From Taenia hydatigena (lineage: Eukaryota; Platyhelminthes; Cestoda; Cyclophyllidea; Taeniidae): a DNA stretch of 64,000 bases. The position numbers were made by a program, and so were the translations under genes. Of this stretch, positions 23,765 through 35,808 are shown piece after piece. The stretch is from NCBI GenBank assembly GCA_036345935.2, contig JADWOT020000002.1, positions 11,861,629 to 11,925,628 on the forward strand, in the 5' to 3' direction. Below the pieces are notes generated by a model. That model made no database searches, was not told the origin of the DNA, and saw only the letters and a list, made by a program, of their open reading frames with translations. Numbering within the stretch: position 1 is the stretch's first letter; the number at the start of each line of letters is the position of its first letter.

Positions 23765-23886
23765 GGTGTGCGTGAATGCACACAGCTTGTTTCTTAGGTC
23801 AAGAGGGGCCCATTCCATTGGCTTACAGCACATTTATAAGCACACGTGCGTGTGGGGTATGAATGTGAGTTCTTTCTTGAGAAGTG
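23765..23886 (+). promoter_or_regulatory. Conserved proximal promoter of FN3 copy 1
   Basis: This block aligns with those before copies 2 and 3. Shared parts are ggtcaagag, an inverted CCAAT box (ATTGG, 23817-23821), a TATA-like ttataag (23834-23840) and an E-box-like cacacgtgcgtgtg (23841-23854). The ATG is 70 bases after the ATTGG. Promoter function is inferred from this conservation and position. Confidence 0.55.
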
Positions 23887-25877
23887 ATGTTGCCTCAGAT
23901 AAGCCTAATCTTATTGGTACCTTCCGTCTTGCATGGAGCGTTCACACCGCCAACCCGTAAGTTACCTCTTAATGCTTCACTCTAGTCAGCATATGCTTGT
24001 AAATATTCACGTATGATGGTATTTGCTAAACCCGCAAATCTAGCATAAGACTTTGTACCACATCACGGCTCAGTCAAATCGACTTGGTACCGATAGGTAG
24101 ACACGTCCGTTCCCTTGGTGTTACAGCTGTTGCGCACCTTTCTTCGCATATATCCTATTTAATGCCAAATTGCCTTTGTGATAAGCAGGACTTTGTCCAA
24201 CTTCATTGCGCTTCAGTGTACTTCTTTAGGTATCACATGTGGGGCATGAGCCAGGGTTAGTAAAAGGAACCCACTGAAGCGCACTATTGTTTCATTTGGA
24301 TGGCGTCATGCAAGAGACAGCTAGAATTAATGTCCCGAGTAAGGTTAAGACGACGATAATCATCGCGATCTGCAATGTGAGAAGAACCATATGGTGTATA
24401 AGATTCCATCAAATGTTGTAATTCACTAGTGCCCTGTCAGGCGACTGACATATGTGCCTTTGTCTCCGTTTGGACTGAGGGCCTATGCGACAACAGAATC
24501 GGTAAAGATAAACTGCTCCATTCTTAAATAGTCGTCTTTGTATAAGCACTTCCTATCGATTGCCACAAATATGTAAAATTTGGCTTTAAGGACAACTATT
24601 GTGCGATGGCATTTTAACTCTTTCGACACGCAAACTAATGGATGTTGAAAGATGATTTGGTAGTTTCGAGGTCTTAATGAAGCCTGCAATCGTGAATTGT
24701 GAAATATGTGTAATGCAAAGCGTCATGCAGTAGGACTGTCTTGCATGACACTGTTAACTTGTTGACCACCTCATCGTTAACTGAAGCGTGGTGTGCAGTC
24801 CCATATAATTCTGAAGTAATCTTGGTCATTTCTCTATCTGCCCTGATGCTTGACCACTTCGCATCCATCCCAATTAATAGGTGAAACATGGGATCCGACC
24901 GGGACATATGAAGCTTTACCGCCTGCCTAAAGATAATGACAAATCATTGTTTTTCTTGTTGGTGCAGATCAGGACGCTCCCCAGAACGTGCAGCTGCATG
25001 TAATCGACTCATACACAGTGAACATGACGTGGGATTTGCCACTCAAGTCCAACGGAAATATCACTGGCTATGTTATCACTTGCTATCTCGAAGATAAACG
25101 ATTTGGCGCCTTTTATACCTCCTCAGCTAGAAGCTATGTCATCACAGGCCTAAAGCCATAAAAAGTTGTTTCCGCCGCTGTTGCAGCACTCACGTTGCAG
25201 AACGGTTTGGGAATGGGGGAAGAAATCGGAAACTATAGCAAATTAGCCAGAGTAACCACACCACCTTTGAAAGACGGTGAGGCATTTCTACTGGATTTAT
25301 CGGATTTCAAGGTGTTATTCGAAATAATAAGATTTAACAGTAACAAGCAAATAATTTGTTCTCTTTATTTTTACGAAATCAGGCGCGCTTAATGAAGCAG
25401 CTGCAATCGTTCTCTCATGCATAAATAGCAATTAGTTGACACAGGGGTGGTAAAAGTTATGATGGGCGAAATTCGCTATTTTGGGTAGGAGGAGAAGGTG
25501 TGAATGCAATCCCGACAGGAAGCACTTCAAAAGTTACAAATGCTGTAATGATAACGTCAGGAGGTTCTGCTCCATTGCATGCGACCATCGCCTCCAGCGC
25601 TTTGGCCACTGCAGCTACATTCACTTACATGGTCCTAGTGTTGTGGTCAACCTTCATGTACGTCTGCAAACTCTTGATTAGCACGCTCGATTCGAATATT
25701 ACAACCCATAACTTCTGTTCATCAGACGCTCTGTTCTTTCCGTTACAGGCTTCACTGATCCAGAAGATGGTCGGGCCAACAATTGCCCATCTCTGTTTAG
25801 CAGTCAGGAGACCATCCACAATAAACTATTTTATGATGATAAATACAATATTTGACGTTTCGGTTCATTCTCATTAG
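23887..25877 (+). pseudogene. EG95-like single-FN3 secreted/membrane antigen, copy 1, with stop lesions
   Basis: There are three exons. Exon 1 (23887-23956) encodes a signal peptide, MLPQISLILLVPSVLHG, and ends at a gtaagt donor in phase 1. Exon 2 (24968-25276) follows ttggtgcag and is a phase 1-1 FN3 module: APQNVQLHVID, TVNMTW, GYVIT, then SYVITGLKP, with two N-linked glycosylation sequons. Exon 3 (from 25489, after gggtag) encodes a Ser/Thr-rich linker, VMITSGGSA and a hydrophobic stretch ending TFTYMVLVLW. In known family members this end anchors the protein to the membrane, and they are oncosphere surface antigens. Two lesions are seen: an in-frame TAA at 25159-25161 right after LKP, and loss of the stop that copy 2 has after its hydrophobic tail, so the frame runs on to 25877. 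The first would remove half the FN3 domain, so it is probably a pseudogene unless TAA is a sequencing error. Confidence 0.7.
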
Positions 25878-25974
25878 TGCGCAAATGGGTCTGCTCTGGT
25901 GATGTTAGTGCTGCAAAGCACAAAACTAAAAAACGTATGCTGGCACTTTATTTTGTGGCGACCGAAGGCTGCAC

Positions 25975-25980
25975 AATAAA
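25975..25980 (+). terminator. AATAAA polyadenylation signal
   Basis: AATAAA about 100 bases after the end of the last exon of FN3 copy 1. A plausible mRNA 3' end signal, by position only. Confidence 0.45.
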
Positions 25981-26689
25981 GCTTGGAGAAATGTTTAAAT
26001 CCAACGCGACGTTCCTGTCGAGGTTTTAGTGGTTTTTGCGTTTGTGGCCACTTTACCAGCCCTCAATCTTTCCGCGGCTCCTGGTTGTCTGACTATTTCG
26101 TTAGCTAAGCCTTTGGTAAAATGGCAGTGTTAGATTTTCTTTAAAAATGCGAATTGTGCCATGCATGCAAGTTTATTTTTTCTTTTAAGTAGTAGCCTGC
26201 GCCTCTCCTCATGCGTGCCTTGCTTGCAAAGTGGCCTGTCATGTTAGAGTGCCAATGTTTTGCTCCAGATTTCTACCTCTCTAGTCATCTGGCTTTTTAA
26301 ATCGGTATTTTCCTGCTCTCTGACGCACAAATCCTCATGCTCTTTACATCTTTATCTCCCGATCCCCAAATTTCTAGCTCTCAATCCCTTTAGAACCCTT
26401 GTGTTCTGCCTACTTACCTTACTTCTTTCCTGGTGCTCTGCTTCCCTGAAGCTAGAGGAGGACGAGGCTCAGTGATTTTAGAGTTCTCCTTTTTCTCTGG
26501 GGCTAAGGGCATCGGTTTAGTCATGCAGTTCGAGTAATAATGACCGCCTCTTGACTAAAGGATGTATTTTAAACAGGCCTGCATTCCATAAACCCCTAAT
26601 CACCTTTTCAACCCAGACGGCAATGCTCACCTCCTCCTTCCCACCCCGTCTTCCTATCTCACGAGAGATATAGAGCTGTAAGGACCCAT

Positions 26690-26860
26690 ATTAGTGTGAT
26701 GAACTGCGAAGAGTTGAGTGTGGAATTGCGCTTTGCAGACGATGTGGCTAGCTGATGGGGCTACTGCGAAGGTAGCACCAATTCATTGATTAATACCCTT
26801 TTGAGAGCGTTTAATGTTCACTACGGCAAATCAGGTAGAGGACAAAGAAAGCTCAAATGG
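26690..26860 (+). mobile_element. Possible reverse transcriptase scrap
   Basis: One frame reads VELRFADDVA, then a TGA stop (TAG falls in another frame), and the sequence continues in other frames to LLRAFNVHYGKSGRG. FADD followed about 35 residues later by a YGK-type segment is the order seen around the catalytic site of LINE-type reverse transcriptases. The match is short, broken and has no flanking domains, so chance is possible. Confidence 0.22.
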
Positions 26861-26989
26861 ACTTTTGATTTGGGTAATGCAATCAATCTGGCTTTGAAAG
26901 TAACCAAAGATACAAAAACATTCCCGAAACCCTTCCTTTCATACATTTCAGTGTTGGTGAAATTTTGCCCCTTTCATGCAGGCACATTG

Positions 26990-29800
26990 TAGAAAATTGC
27001 CGCGTTCAGAGCATTCATGAGTGTTACCTTGACCAGCTTTGCCCTTAGCTAAGAGAAAGAATGCGTTCCATTACTTACCATACACTATCCAAGGTGACAT
27101 TCGTTATGTCGATAGCTGTGAACCCTTCTATACTGAGCTTCTAATGCCTCTGTGGAAATGTTGCAGGTAATTTAATGTAGACACCCCATAACTTGTCCAA
27201 TTCTCCCAATTCTCTGACTGACCCATCCACTAATGCTTCGACTACTTCACTTACCCTGTGTTTGGTTGATTGACTGACCAACAGAATTACTGATTAATCC
27301 ACTGTTGCATTCATCTCCTCGCTCTACTTTCGATTAGACTGTTTAATTTTTCGACTGATTGTCTAGTGCCCTTCTTTTGTCCACCCGTCAACGAAGGTGA
27401 CAGCACAATATTGTAGTTGTGAGTGTGGCATTTCTTCCTTCTTTCCTTCTTCCCGAGTCGCATAAAAATTTAGTGGTTGACGTGGTTTGTTTGTGGGCTT
27501 TTCTCTAGCATCACTGACAAGTTTAATGGCTGATGCTGTCTTGTTTTTCACACATTTGAAATCCATTCTCAAGACTAAGTAGCTGCGTGTCACTTTTAAT
27601 AAATCAACTTTGCTTTAAAATGCACTCATCAACACTGCAAACAATTGGCCGCAATCCAACATAGTAAAAAGCCTTTTCATACCTGTTAAGGCAAAACATT
27701 AGGCAGCTGTCAAGTAGTCACACAAAGGAGCTACGGTCGACAGAACTTTAAGTCGTTGTACCTCTTCAGAGTTGTATGTTAAATACGCGTGCATGTATTC
27801 CGCCTAGGTATGATATCTCTCCTCGCCTTCAGGGAGGGAAAAGCTGGGAAAACTGAGGCACCTATGTATGGATTGGTGATGGAGCTGTTCTATCTTGGAT
27901 TGAAGCTCTGCTAGCCGTAGCCTATTTGTATGACTACGTGACAGGTGGTACATTTTGCTTCAGGGGGTGTAGAACTGCTCTTGTTTTGTTGGGTTTCAGC
28001 TAATTGTTGACCTCACAGGTAGTGGGTTCATTTTACCCATTGTTGGAGGTGTTGGCATGCTATCAATTAGCTTTGAGAGTGGCTTTAGAAGGTGCGAAAT
28101 GTGTAACTAGTGGGTGGTTGCGTCGGTAGGCGTGAGGCGGAATAAGGTGTTTGTGCAAAAGAGAAGACAAGATGCCTCCAACCACTTAGTACATGGACAT
28201 GTGAGCCAAGTAGGTGAAAAGAGAGGGAAGGTTGTATACTGCTTGATGATTCCTGCAATAACATCTCCTCTGCAGGGCGGCTTTAAATGGTGTTGTGTTG
28301 TCATTTCAACACGCGGTTCTTTTAAGCAGACGTGGTAGCTGGCACCACCACTAGGCAACTGTGTAGAGTTGAATGATAAGCTGGTAGGAATGACTAGACG
28401 GGGTGGAGATTATGGTGGGAGATCCGCTTGGTAAACGTCCTTTGATAACATTAGTTGACGTATCTGCAGTCTTTTGTATCTTTCACCTTTGCTGAAAGTT
28501 ATGCTGGTCTGCTGGCCCTTTAACTGCCTCGTTGACATAACATCGAAGCCCCTTCCAGTTGCCGACATTGGTCTTTCAACAAAGCAACGTCCATAGAAAC
28601 TATCAAACCAGAAATAACGTGAAGCACTTTTTATAAGGTCAGACTTGTCACGATGAAAATGAAGACATTAGCTATGAGACAATTAACTGTTTTTGGGGCC
28701 CAGAATTTGTTGTAGCAAGGCTAATTGGTAGTTCCGCTTAAAAATTAGTTCATTTGTTTGTGCGTGGTTGACTTTTGGGCAAATTATTCCTAAAACAAAC
28801 ACGTGGTGTGCATTGTGGCGTGATCTGGAGACACGTAAATGTGGGCTACGGAGCTTAGGGCAAGCCAATTCATTCAAGCTATTTAAGAATGAGTTAATGT
28901 TGCTTCGTATTGCTCCATAGTAGAGAAGTTTTGTCTCACAAGGCGAGAACGATGGCGACGGCCCTGAGGACATCATAATACCACGCTGGTGGGCCGCGAT
29001 AGCAAAGAAATCATAGTATAAAGCAAACTGCAGAGGTGTAGAGGGTGGATAAAGTTCCGAAAATAGGGGTGCTGAACCACAACGACAAAAGTTTGTTGTG
29101 GAATAAGACTAGAAAGCAGTTGGGCAATTTTAGTGTGTGGAATAAATGCGATTTAGCGTTCCAAGACTTCCTTGGAAGCAAAAGAAGGCATAATACTAGG
29201 GTAGAACATGTATACATTGTTCAGCAAGCTGAGGGAAGGGACTGCCGGCATGGTCCGAAGGCCAACTCACTCATCACTCATCATAGCCGAAACCAGCAAT
29301 TAAACAAACAAAGCGCTAGCTGTGAGGTGTTGTAGGGGAATCAGAATGTAGTAAATCAAAAGCGTAAGAATTCGAAATGAGAAACAATATAAGTGATTAG
29401 GTATGCGCGTGCAAAGGATGAAAACCCGTTTGTTATGAAGCGCTACACAAAAGGAAAAAGTGACCATCGTCTGGGTAATTCGTTCATTTGTGGAAAAATG
29501 TGATTGGCTAATAACAATGAAATGTTTTTTGCTTCCCTCATAGGTGGTGTGATATGCTTAAATGAAGAAAAGTTAGAACACTTTGCTCTTAGCAATACTT
29601 CTGGCTACTTCCTCAAACTCGCGGAGGCCTAGCGAATCTAAGGGACATAAATTTAGATTCGAGTCATGATCTGACGCTTTGCGAAGGCAGAGCTCATACT
29701 AATCGTGAGGAGATTGCTTTGCGCAGATCCCACGAAGTATTCTATGATTGTCTCGATGGATTTTCGCTATCGTCCAAGCTTAATGCTCATTTTCAAACGC
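26990..29800. other. Gene-poor stretch, no gene recognised
   Basis: ORFs of 60-97 codons at 27363, 28107-28358, 28683 and 29045 occur as overlapping antisense pairs without domains or splice context. No repeat family from elsewhere in the window was recognised here. Confidence 0.45.
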
Positions 29801-29809
29801 AGTCGAATA

Positions 29810-30080
29810 AACAGAAGTAGTATGCTCTGCTGTCTCTACGAGGCTGCGAATGCTACTCTCACTGAATGCGTTTTTGTAGTATTGACCTCCAGGAGAGTAC
29901 AAATTTAGCTATCACTAAATGGAAATTTGTAGAATTAATCTACGCAAGACTGCAAACTTGGCTCCCACAGAACAAAAATTTTAGTTTTAATCTACACAAT
30001 AACGCAGATTTCGCTCTCTCTGAATGCAATTTTGTAGTAAAGACGCACTCAAGGCTGCGAATTTCGTTCTCACTGAAGGA
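29810..30080 (-). repeat. Degenerate minus-strand array of the 53-bp satellite
   Basis: About five units in opposite orientation to the main array, with the repeating order CACTGAATGC.ATTTTGTAG..TTGA..CTC..GAG..TGCGAATTTCGCTCTC. The reverse complement matches the older unit version at 18.5 kb (attgcattcagtgagagc). Confidence 0.65.
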
Positions 30081-30119
30081 AGGATGAGGAGTTAGTTTGA
30101 TGAGTGAATTCGATAGTGA

Positions 30120-30510
30120 ATGGGCACCAAACCCATGCCTTCTGGGCACAGCGAGAAGAGTGGCAGTCAAACATGTCAACCAACAATTGTCATTACATCA
30201 TGCTGCGTGTACACATCACATGGCTCATTCATACACGTCTACCCCAAGCCAACGTATGCCCACCAGTCCACGTTGGCTTCTTACACGCTCACCTAATGAC
30301 CTCCATCCAATCACAACAATCTGCATCATCACTCACCTACGCAATCCCACTTCTTAATTTCTCTACCAATTCAATTTAGATGTAGCTGCAGTAGGTGACT
30401 TGAGGTCTCATTCTTCGCGAATCAGGAGGAGGCGAAACTGCCAACTGCTTATCCTAGCGACTTGCGATGCGTAAATCGTTTGATGTCGGTTATTAGCGCT
30501 GCCATCCAGC
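30120..30510 (+). repeat. Dispersed repeat family R, copy 4
   Basis: One of the two most complete copies. Block order: catgccttctgggcacagcg, caaccaacaattgtc, catcacatggctc, cacgttggcttcttacacg, tcatcactcacc, agatgtagctgcag..gtgacttgaggtct, gcgaaactgccaactgctta, gttattagcgctgccatc. It immediately follows the minus-strand satellite relic. Confidence 0.7.
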
Positions 30511-32039
30511 AAGCGAATTATTACGCCTTCCAGAAAAATATTGTGTAGGTAGTGCACTCAGTGTGCATTGATGTTGTAAGAAGGTGAAGTGATGTGGAAG
30601 CACATACTGTTCAATGTCATACGGAGGGCCCAAGAGGCGAGCAGAATGACGGTAGTGCTAGAGACTACATCGCGGTAAGGACGGCTTATTAAACCTAATC
30701 TCTCCACTACAGAAAGAACCTAGTATCAGTAGAGTACGTCACTACCTTAAAGCGCGTTTTTGTCACAAAGCCTTAGACGAATTTTCTTTCGGGCCTCTCA
30801 CCTGACTCGCCCGCCCTCCTAAACTATGACTGGATGTTGTCAATGGCAGGTAGACTAGTAGTCGTATCACGTTTGAAACTAACCGCATTACCGCGAGCGT
30901 GCTAGTCTCCATCATTCAGACAGCTCTCACCTACGCATACACACGCACAAACCCCGAACACACCCGTCTTGTTTGCTCGTACGCATTCGGTGGCAAGGAA
31001 ATTCGTTATGCTGTCGTCCTCTCCCTGCTTAGAATACTCGCTCATCACCTCGTCCTCTAACGAGCAAATGGGCATTTAGCTGGCTGCTAAAATCCACTAA
31101 TTTAACTAAACTGGCATACGGTGCGGTGAATTAGTGGGGTAGGAAAGGCGGCACCGCTTGGAGGACCGCCTAGATGGGGAAGTGTGTCGAACGGAGGAGT
31201 CGCATGAACTCCCAAGGCTGAGTGCTTATGAAGCAAATAGGACATTCACGGTGGATAAACTAGAAAAGTTAGGCCATTTATACGCTTTTCACCTTGATCC
31301 CTCTCTCCTCTTTCTCTCGCTTCCATCTTTCCCTTATTCCATTCAACATAACATACATCTTGTTTACACACATTAATCCACCAATTTCTTCCTTCATCCC
31401 TCCCTCCACCAAAATGTCTTCCACTCACTCCCCCATCATGAAATCATTTTATGCCCTATTTTTGCATTTCTCATCTACTTCTCATTACAATCAATATATG
31501 CGCTAGAAGCTTGCCTCCAATATTTCATCATCCACAGCAACCTTCTCTCACCATCGACTATGTTTGTCCTTTCGCCTACGCGACTACTGGCACATCGTGA
31601 CAAACCTTTGTCAAGACAGTAAAAATGACGAGTCTACACCACATCTGTGTACTCTTCGCCATGGCAATTGCTGCGTGTGTTAGGGGAGAACTGTAGGGTA
31701 CCGAGGAGAAGCGGATGACTCCCACATATGGTCAACACTACTGGCTTCATGGTAGTTTGTGATACCTTGTCTTCTCAGCTCGCCACTTTATCTTCTCCTA
31801 TGCATTCGAAGCACACGTGTCCCTCTTCCACCTTGCCTCCTTTTTCATCGTCTTTGTCTTTTTACACGACCTCTACGTGCACATGTGCTAAGCGGCAAGT
31901 ACGACAGCAGCAGGACGGTGCATACTCTTCACTTACCCATTTATTTTTAATCCACTTCACATTCCGGAACGTTGTCTATCAAAAGAAGGGTGGACGTAAC
32001 ATTTAGCCGAATGTTGCACACCTGACCACTTGATGTCTG
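30511..32039. other. Non-coding stretch, no gene recognised
   Basis: Pyrimidine-rich plus strand with several overlapping short ORFs (31158-32006). Their serine-, leucine- and proline-rich products reflect base composition. No domain or splice structure was seen. Confidence 0.4.
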
Positions 32040-32200
32040 TGGATGTTGTAGACGGTGCAGTAGGGCTTAGCAGAAGAAAAACCTGTGCGCAAGTAAATAA
32101 GGCCATGGAAGAAGCGGTGGAAGAGAGACATTTGAATGGTGAATGGGAGGAGTGGATAGATGAGTGGGTGAATGAGTTAGTGAATGGGTGAATGAAGGCA
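32040..32200 (-). repeat. TTCATTC-box repeat, minus copy
   Basis: The minus strand reads cattcattcacccattc..ccactcctcccattcac..ttcaaatg.ctctc, ending ttttcttctgctaag. The same sequence lies on the plus strand at 32715-32850. Confidence 0.65.
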
Positions 32201-32400
32201 AAGTTGACTTAGAAGAGGGTGCATTGATGGGTGGATGGATGACAGAGAAATTGTGAAGTGGGATGAAGCAGATGAGTAATGATGGAGAGTGTTTTGAAAG
32301 CATAGAGGTGGGTAGGTAAAGGTCCTAGAAGCCAACGTGGGCTCGTGCGCGTGCGTGGGCTTGGTGTAGTAATCGCGAAGGTGAAGGGCGCACCTCATGA
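32170..32400 (-). repeat. Dispersed repeat family R, copy 5
   Basis: The minus strand carries aagcccacgcacgcg, cccacgttggcttct, cctctatgctttcaaaacact and tccatcattactcatctgcttcat, the same blocks as copy 6. Its 3' end (the gtagctggtgacttg block) is missing. Confidence 0.6.
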
Positions 32401-32714
32401 TAAGAGCTCTGCAACTTATTAATTCGCAAGTAATTTTCCTTAGTCCTTACCACCTAAGGCAATCTTCTTTCACCATCGGTCATGACCTCTTCGCCCACGT
32501 ACCTTTTAGCACAGTGTGGCTAACTTCTGCCAAGCAAGTTGGAAAATGAAGTCTGCATCACACTATCTACAAAACACTCATCCGTAATTTTCGAAACCAG
32601 GCATTTTATAATCGTCTTGAATTCTAGCATACGTTAGGTCCATAATCCTCAATCCGGCCATCAGTTGGTTACATAACTTGCATAATCCTTTCTTTTATCA
32701 ATGTATCCTCTTTT

Positions 32715-32850
32715 CATTCATTCACCCACTACTCCTTTTAATCATTCATCCACCCACTCCTCCCATTCACAATTCAAATGCCTCTCCTTCACACCTCTTC
32801 GATGCCACCACTACTTTGAGGACAGGTTTTCCTTCTGCTAAGCTCTAATA
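32715..32850 (+). repeat. TTCATTC-box repeat, plus copy
   Basis: Plus-strand partner of 32040-32200, including cccactcctcccattcacaa, ttcaaatg.ctctcctt and tccttctgctaagc. It directly precedes R copy 6. Confidence 0.65.
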
Positions 32851-32859
32851 AACCATGCC

Positions 32860-33245
32860 ATCTCCGTGTCTTCTGGGCAATGCGGAGAGAGGCAGTGAAG
32901 CATGACAACCAACAATTGCTGTTTCACCATTCAGCGTGCACACATCACATGGTCTGTGTGCACACGCCTATATTAAGCCCACGTATACCCACAAGTCCAC
33001 GTTGTCTTCTCACACGTTCATCTACTCACCCCTATGCTTTCAAAACAGTCTCCATCATTTCGCATCCACTTCATTCCATTTCTTAGCTTCTCTCCCCAAT
33101 TTAACTTGAATGCAGATGTAGCTGGTGACTTGAGGGCTGTATTCATCACTGATTTTCAACAGGTGAAATCTCCAACTGCTCACTTAATCGACTCGAGATG
33201 AGCGATTTTATTTAATGTTGGTTATTAGCTCTGTCATCGAACACG
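32860..33245 (+). repeat. Dispersed repeat family R, copy 6
   Basis: The other near-complete copy. It aligns with 30120-30510 over its full length, from cttctgggcaatgcgg to ggttattagctctgtcatc, with moderate divergence and small indels. Confidence 0.7.
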
Positions 33246-33249
33246 CATA

Positions 33250-34454
33250 TTGTAAATCCATCGGAATAGAGGCTTTGATGAATGCAGTGCATCGATGTGG
33301 TAAGAGTATTTTGCTCACTACTGCACAGGAGGCCTAAGTAGCAATTAGCTCGATGCCGAGGAAATGCCTCGAGGCGAAGGCCTAGTCTTTAAGCACAGAA
33401 ATATTTGTGTAGGTCAGCAGATAGAAAAGCGAGGCATCAGGTTACTACAAGACGATGTGCCTTCCTCCCATTCGCACTACTATATGCGTCGGCAAAAGTG
33501 TTTTAGGGTGGTAGATGAATGCACGGTGCTTAGCAAATTGAAGTGTAGCATTCGGCAATCCACCTCACTGCCAGTAAAAATAAAAGCGCACATGGATACG
33601 CATTTTATTAGCCTTGCGTATTTAGAGGTACTTTGTGGAATGTGAAAGTAAAAGCAGTCAACCCTCACACGGTGCACATGTCATAACATCCACCAACCCC
33701 ATGGTTGATGGCAAAGGAGGAGGCCCTACCGTTGGGTCACTTCTATGCCTTCACTTGACTCAGTTCACTGCCAACTTTGTTGGTGGAAGCACTCACCTGG
33801 AGGTTTGAAGGAGTGGTGAATATACTTGACCCACGAGAGAGTTGTGGCGGTGGTTGCGGTGCTGTGCATAAAAGTTATTCTACAGTTCATTTTTCATCGA
33901 ATGCTGATTAGTTGATCAAATTCACGAATGTTTTTGAAATGCGCCTCAAACAACACCCACCTACAACTACCACCTATTTTTCTTTAATTTAATGACTACT
34001 ACATTCTGCCATGCACTTGACTACACAAAATGAAACAGAAGAGTTTAATAAGGCAGTCATAGGCGCCACAGTCCCATAGTGACAAGTTGGCAGTTGTGTA
34101 AGATTTGAAGATGCCATGGAAGACATGTAGACTTCTGGGTGTAGAGTGGGAGAAGGTACCCTTAAAGAAGAAGTCTAACCACCTCTGTAGGACGCGTCAA
34201 ATCCTGTAGACACCACAGCTGGAAGATAAGCATTGATTCATCTCACCACCACATCTCCATTTGCTTTTGCGGACCCAAAGCTTTAGAGAGTTCCCTTGCA
34301 AGTGCGAGCAAATCACCCACTCACAATATCACCGCTCACGCTAACGCAAAGACAGAAACTGCCAAAAGATTTTGAAGAATAAAGTTAATTTACGCTAGCA
34401 GTCGGTTCGCACCAGAGAAGCCCATCGCGATCGATCAAACGACCTATCGCCGTG
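33250..34454. other. Upstream flank of FN3 copy 2, no gene recognised
   Basis: A 93-codon frame at 33364-33645 has no recognisable features and overlaps an antisense ORF. Confidence 0.4.
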
Positions 34455-34601
34455 TGTGGTTCCATGGTGTAGGTGTGAGCGCGCCATTTGCTCCGTAGGT
34501 CAAGAGTAGGCCTTTCCATTGGCTCGCATCCCTTCACTGCATGCTCATAATCACACGTGTGTGAGTTGTAGATAGGGGATCTGTTTTCTTTTGGAGGAGA
34601 G
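34455..34601 (+). promoter_or_regulatory. Conserved proximal promoter of FN3 copy 2
   Basis: Aligned with the block before copies 1 and 3: ggtcaagagt, ATTGG (34518-34522), ctcataa and tcacacgtgtgtgag (34551-34565), then the ATG 84 bases after the ATTGG. Promoter role inferred from conservation. Confidence 0.55.
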
Positions 34602-35808
34602 ATGTCTCTTTTGCTCTGCTTCATATTGCTGGCAACTTCGTTCATGCATGGCGGTTTCACACTAAAAGGAGGTAAGGTACCTCCACATGCTTTGATTTTC
34701 ATCGATACGTGAATATAAGCATTTAGCAAATGGGAGTTAACATGGTAGTTAGTAATTAGAATATTAGTCAGGTATAGCAAGTGATTCTCAACAGGAAACT
34801 AGCTACAGAGTGCTAGAAATGACTTATTTACTGTCACTCGTTTGTACTGCATCACATCACAGTCAAATCAGCTTGGTGACACTGAGTAGGCTCCTTCGTT
34901 TCCTTGCATTGCCTCATACCTCCTGGCAGTTTACCTGATCCACCAGTAAGTTGAAGTAATCGATACAGGTCCCTCTAATCACGCCTTGTCACCTTCCACG
35001 CATTCGTCCTAATGCTTGAGCATTTTGCTTTCATCTGGCTTAATATGGGGTCGCGTGGGGGCACACTGGGACAAATGAGACCACATCACTCTCCCCACAC
35101 TAATGCATACATCTCTCTGCGTTTCCATTTGTGCAGATTCTAGAGCTCCACAGAACGTAAAAATTGAAGCGATCGATCCTTACAGGGTGCGCGAGTTGGG
35201 AACTGCCAACTAATCCCGACGGGCGAGTCATGAATTATAGCATTCCTTGGATTGTTGGCAAACCTCCGATTAACAATACCTGCTTCACCACCGGGCAAAA
35301 TTGCGCTATCCCGAATTTAAAGCCAAATCAAACCATTTCTGCTTTTGTTTATGCACGCATTGAGAAGGAAGATTCGGATGATCGTGGGCATTGGGCCTGC
35401 AGTGATAGAGTTAGAACGACTACACCAGGTGAGGAGGAATGTGAGTTCTTTATGCTCCTTTTGTTAAAAGCAAAACCATCGCTTGAAAGCAACCAGGACT
35501 AACCAAAATCAGGCCCACAATGGCACCCATTTATTGCTGTCACCAAAATGGTTCTGAAGCTTCGATTTACAGTATCTTCTGCCATTTCTGTCACGCTCGC
35601 CTCGTGAGATAGCCCAAAATGCCACAATGCACCCCGTTAACAGTTTGTTATTTTTGTTCTGAAGGGGGAAGGTTCATTGGTTGGAGCCCCGAGATCGACT
35701 CCAATAGTTTTCGACCCTGCATCCAAAATCGTCGCCACTGATAAATCCACCTGTGCTGCTTTAGCCACTGGAGCTCTGCTAGCTTCCATGGCCTTAGTGC
35801 TTGCATAA
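34602..35808 (+). pseudogene. EG95-like single-FN3 antigen, copy 2, frameshifted in exon 2
   Basis: Exon 1 (34602-34671) encodes MSLLLCFILLATSFMHGG, a signal peptide very like that of EG95-family proteins. It is exactly 70 bases, as in copy 1, with a gtaagg donor in phase 1. Exon 2 starts at 35137 after cattttgtgcag-type sequence (SRAPQNVKIEAIDPYRV) and ends at 35428 before gtgagg. It is 292 bases instead of 309, so its length is not a multiple of three. The first strand and the rest of the FN3 domain (SWELP, NYSIPW, NLKPNQTISAFVYA) lie in different frames, with the break near 35190. Exon 3 (35672-35808) restores the hydrophobic tail, ALLASMALVLA, followed directly by TAA, the end expected for a GPI- or tail-anchored family member. 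The structure is complete and only the frame is broken, so recent inactivation or a base-calling error both fit. Confidence 0.7.

Noticed and set aside
28107..28358. Overlapping 74- and 83-codon ORFs on opposite strands
   Set aside because: They mirror each other across a stop-poor stretch and have no motif or exon signals.
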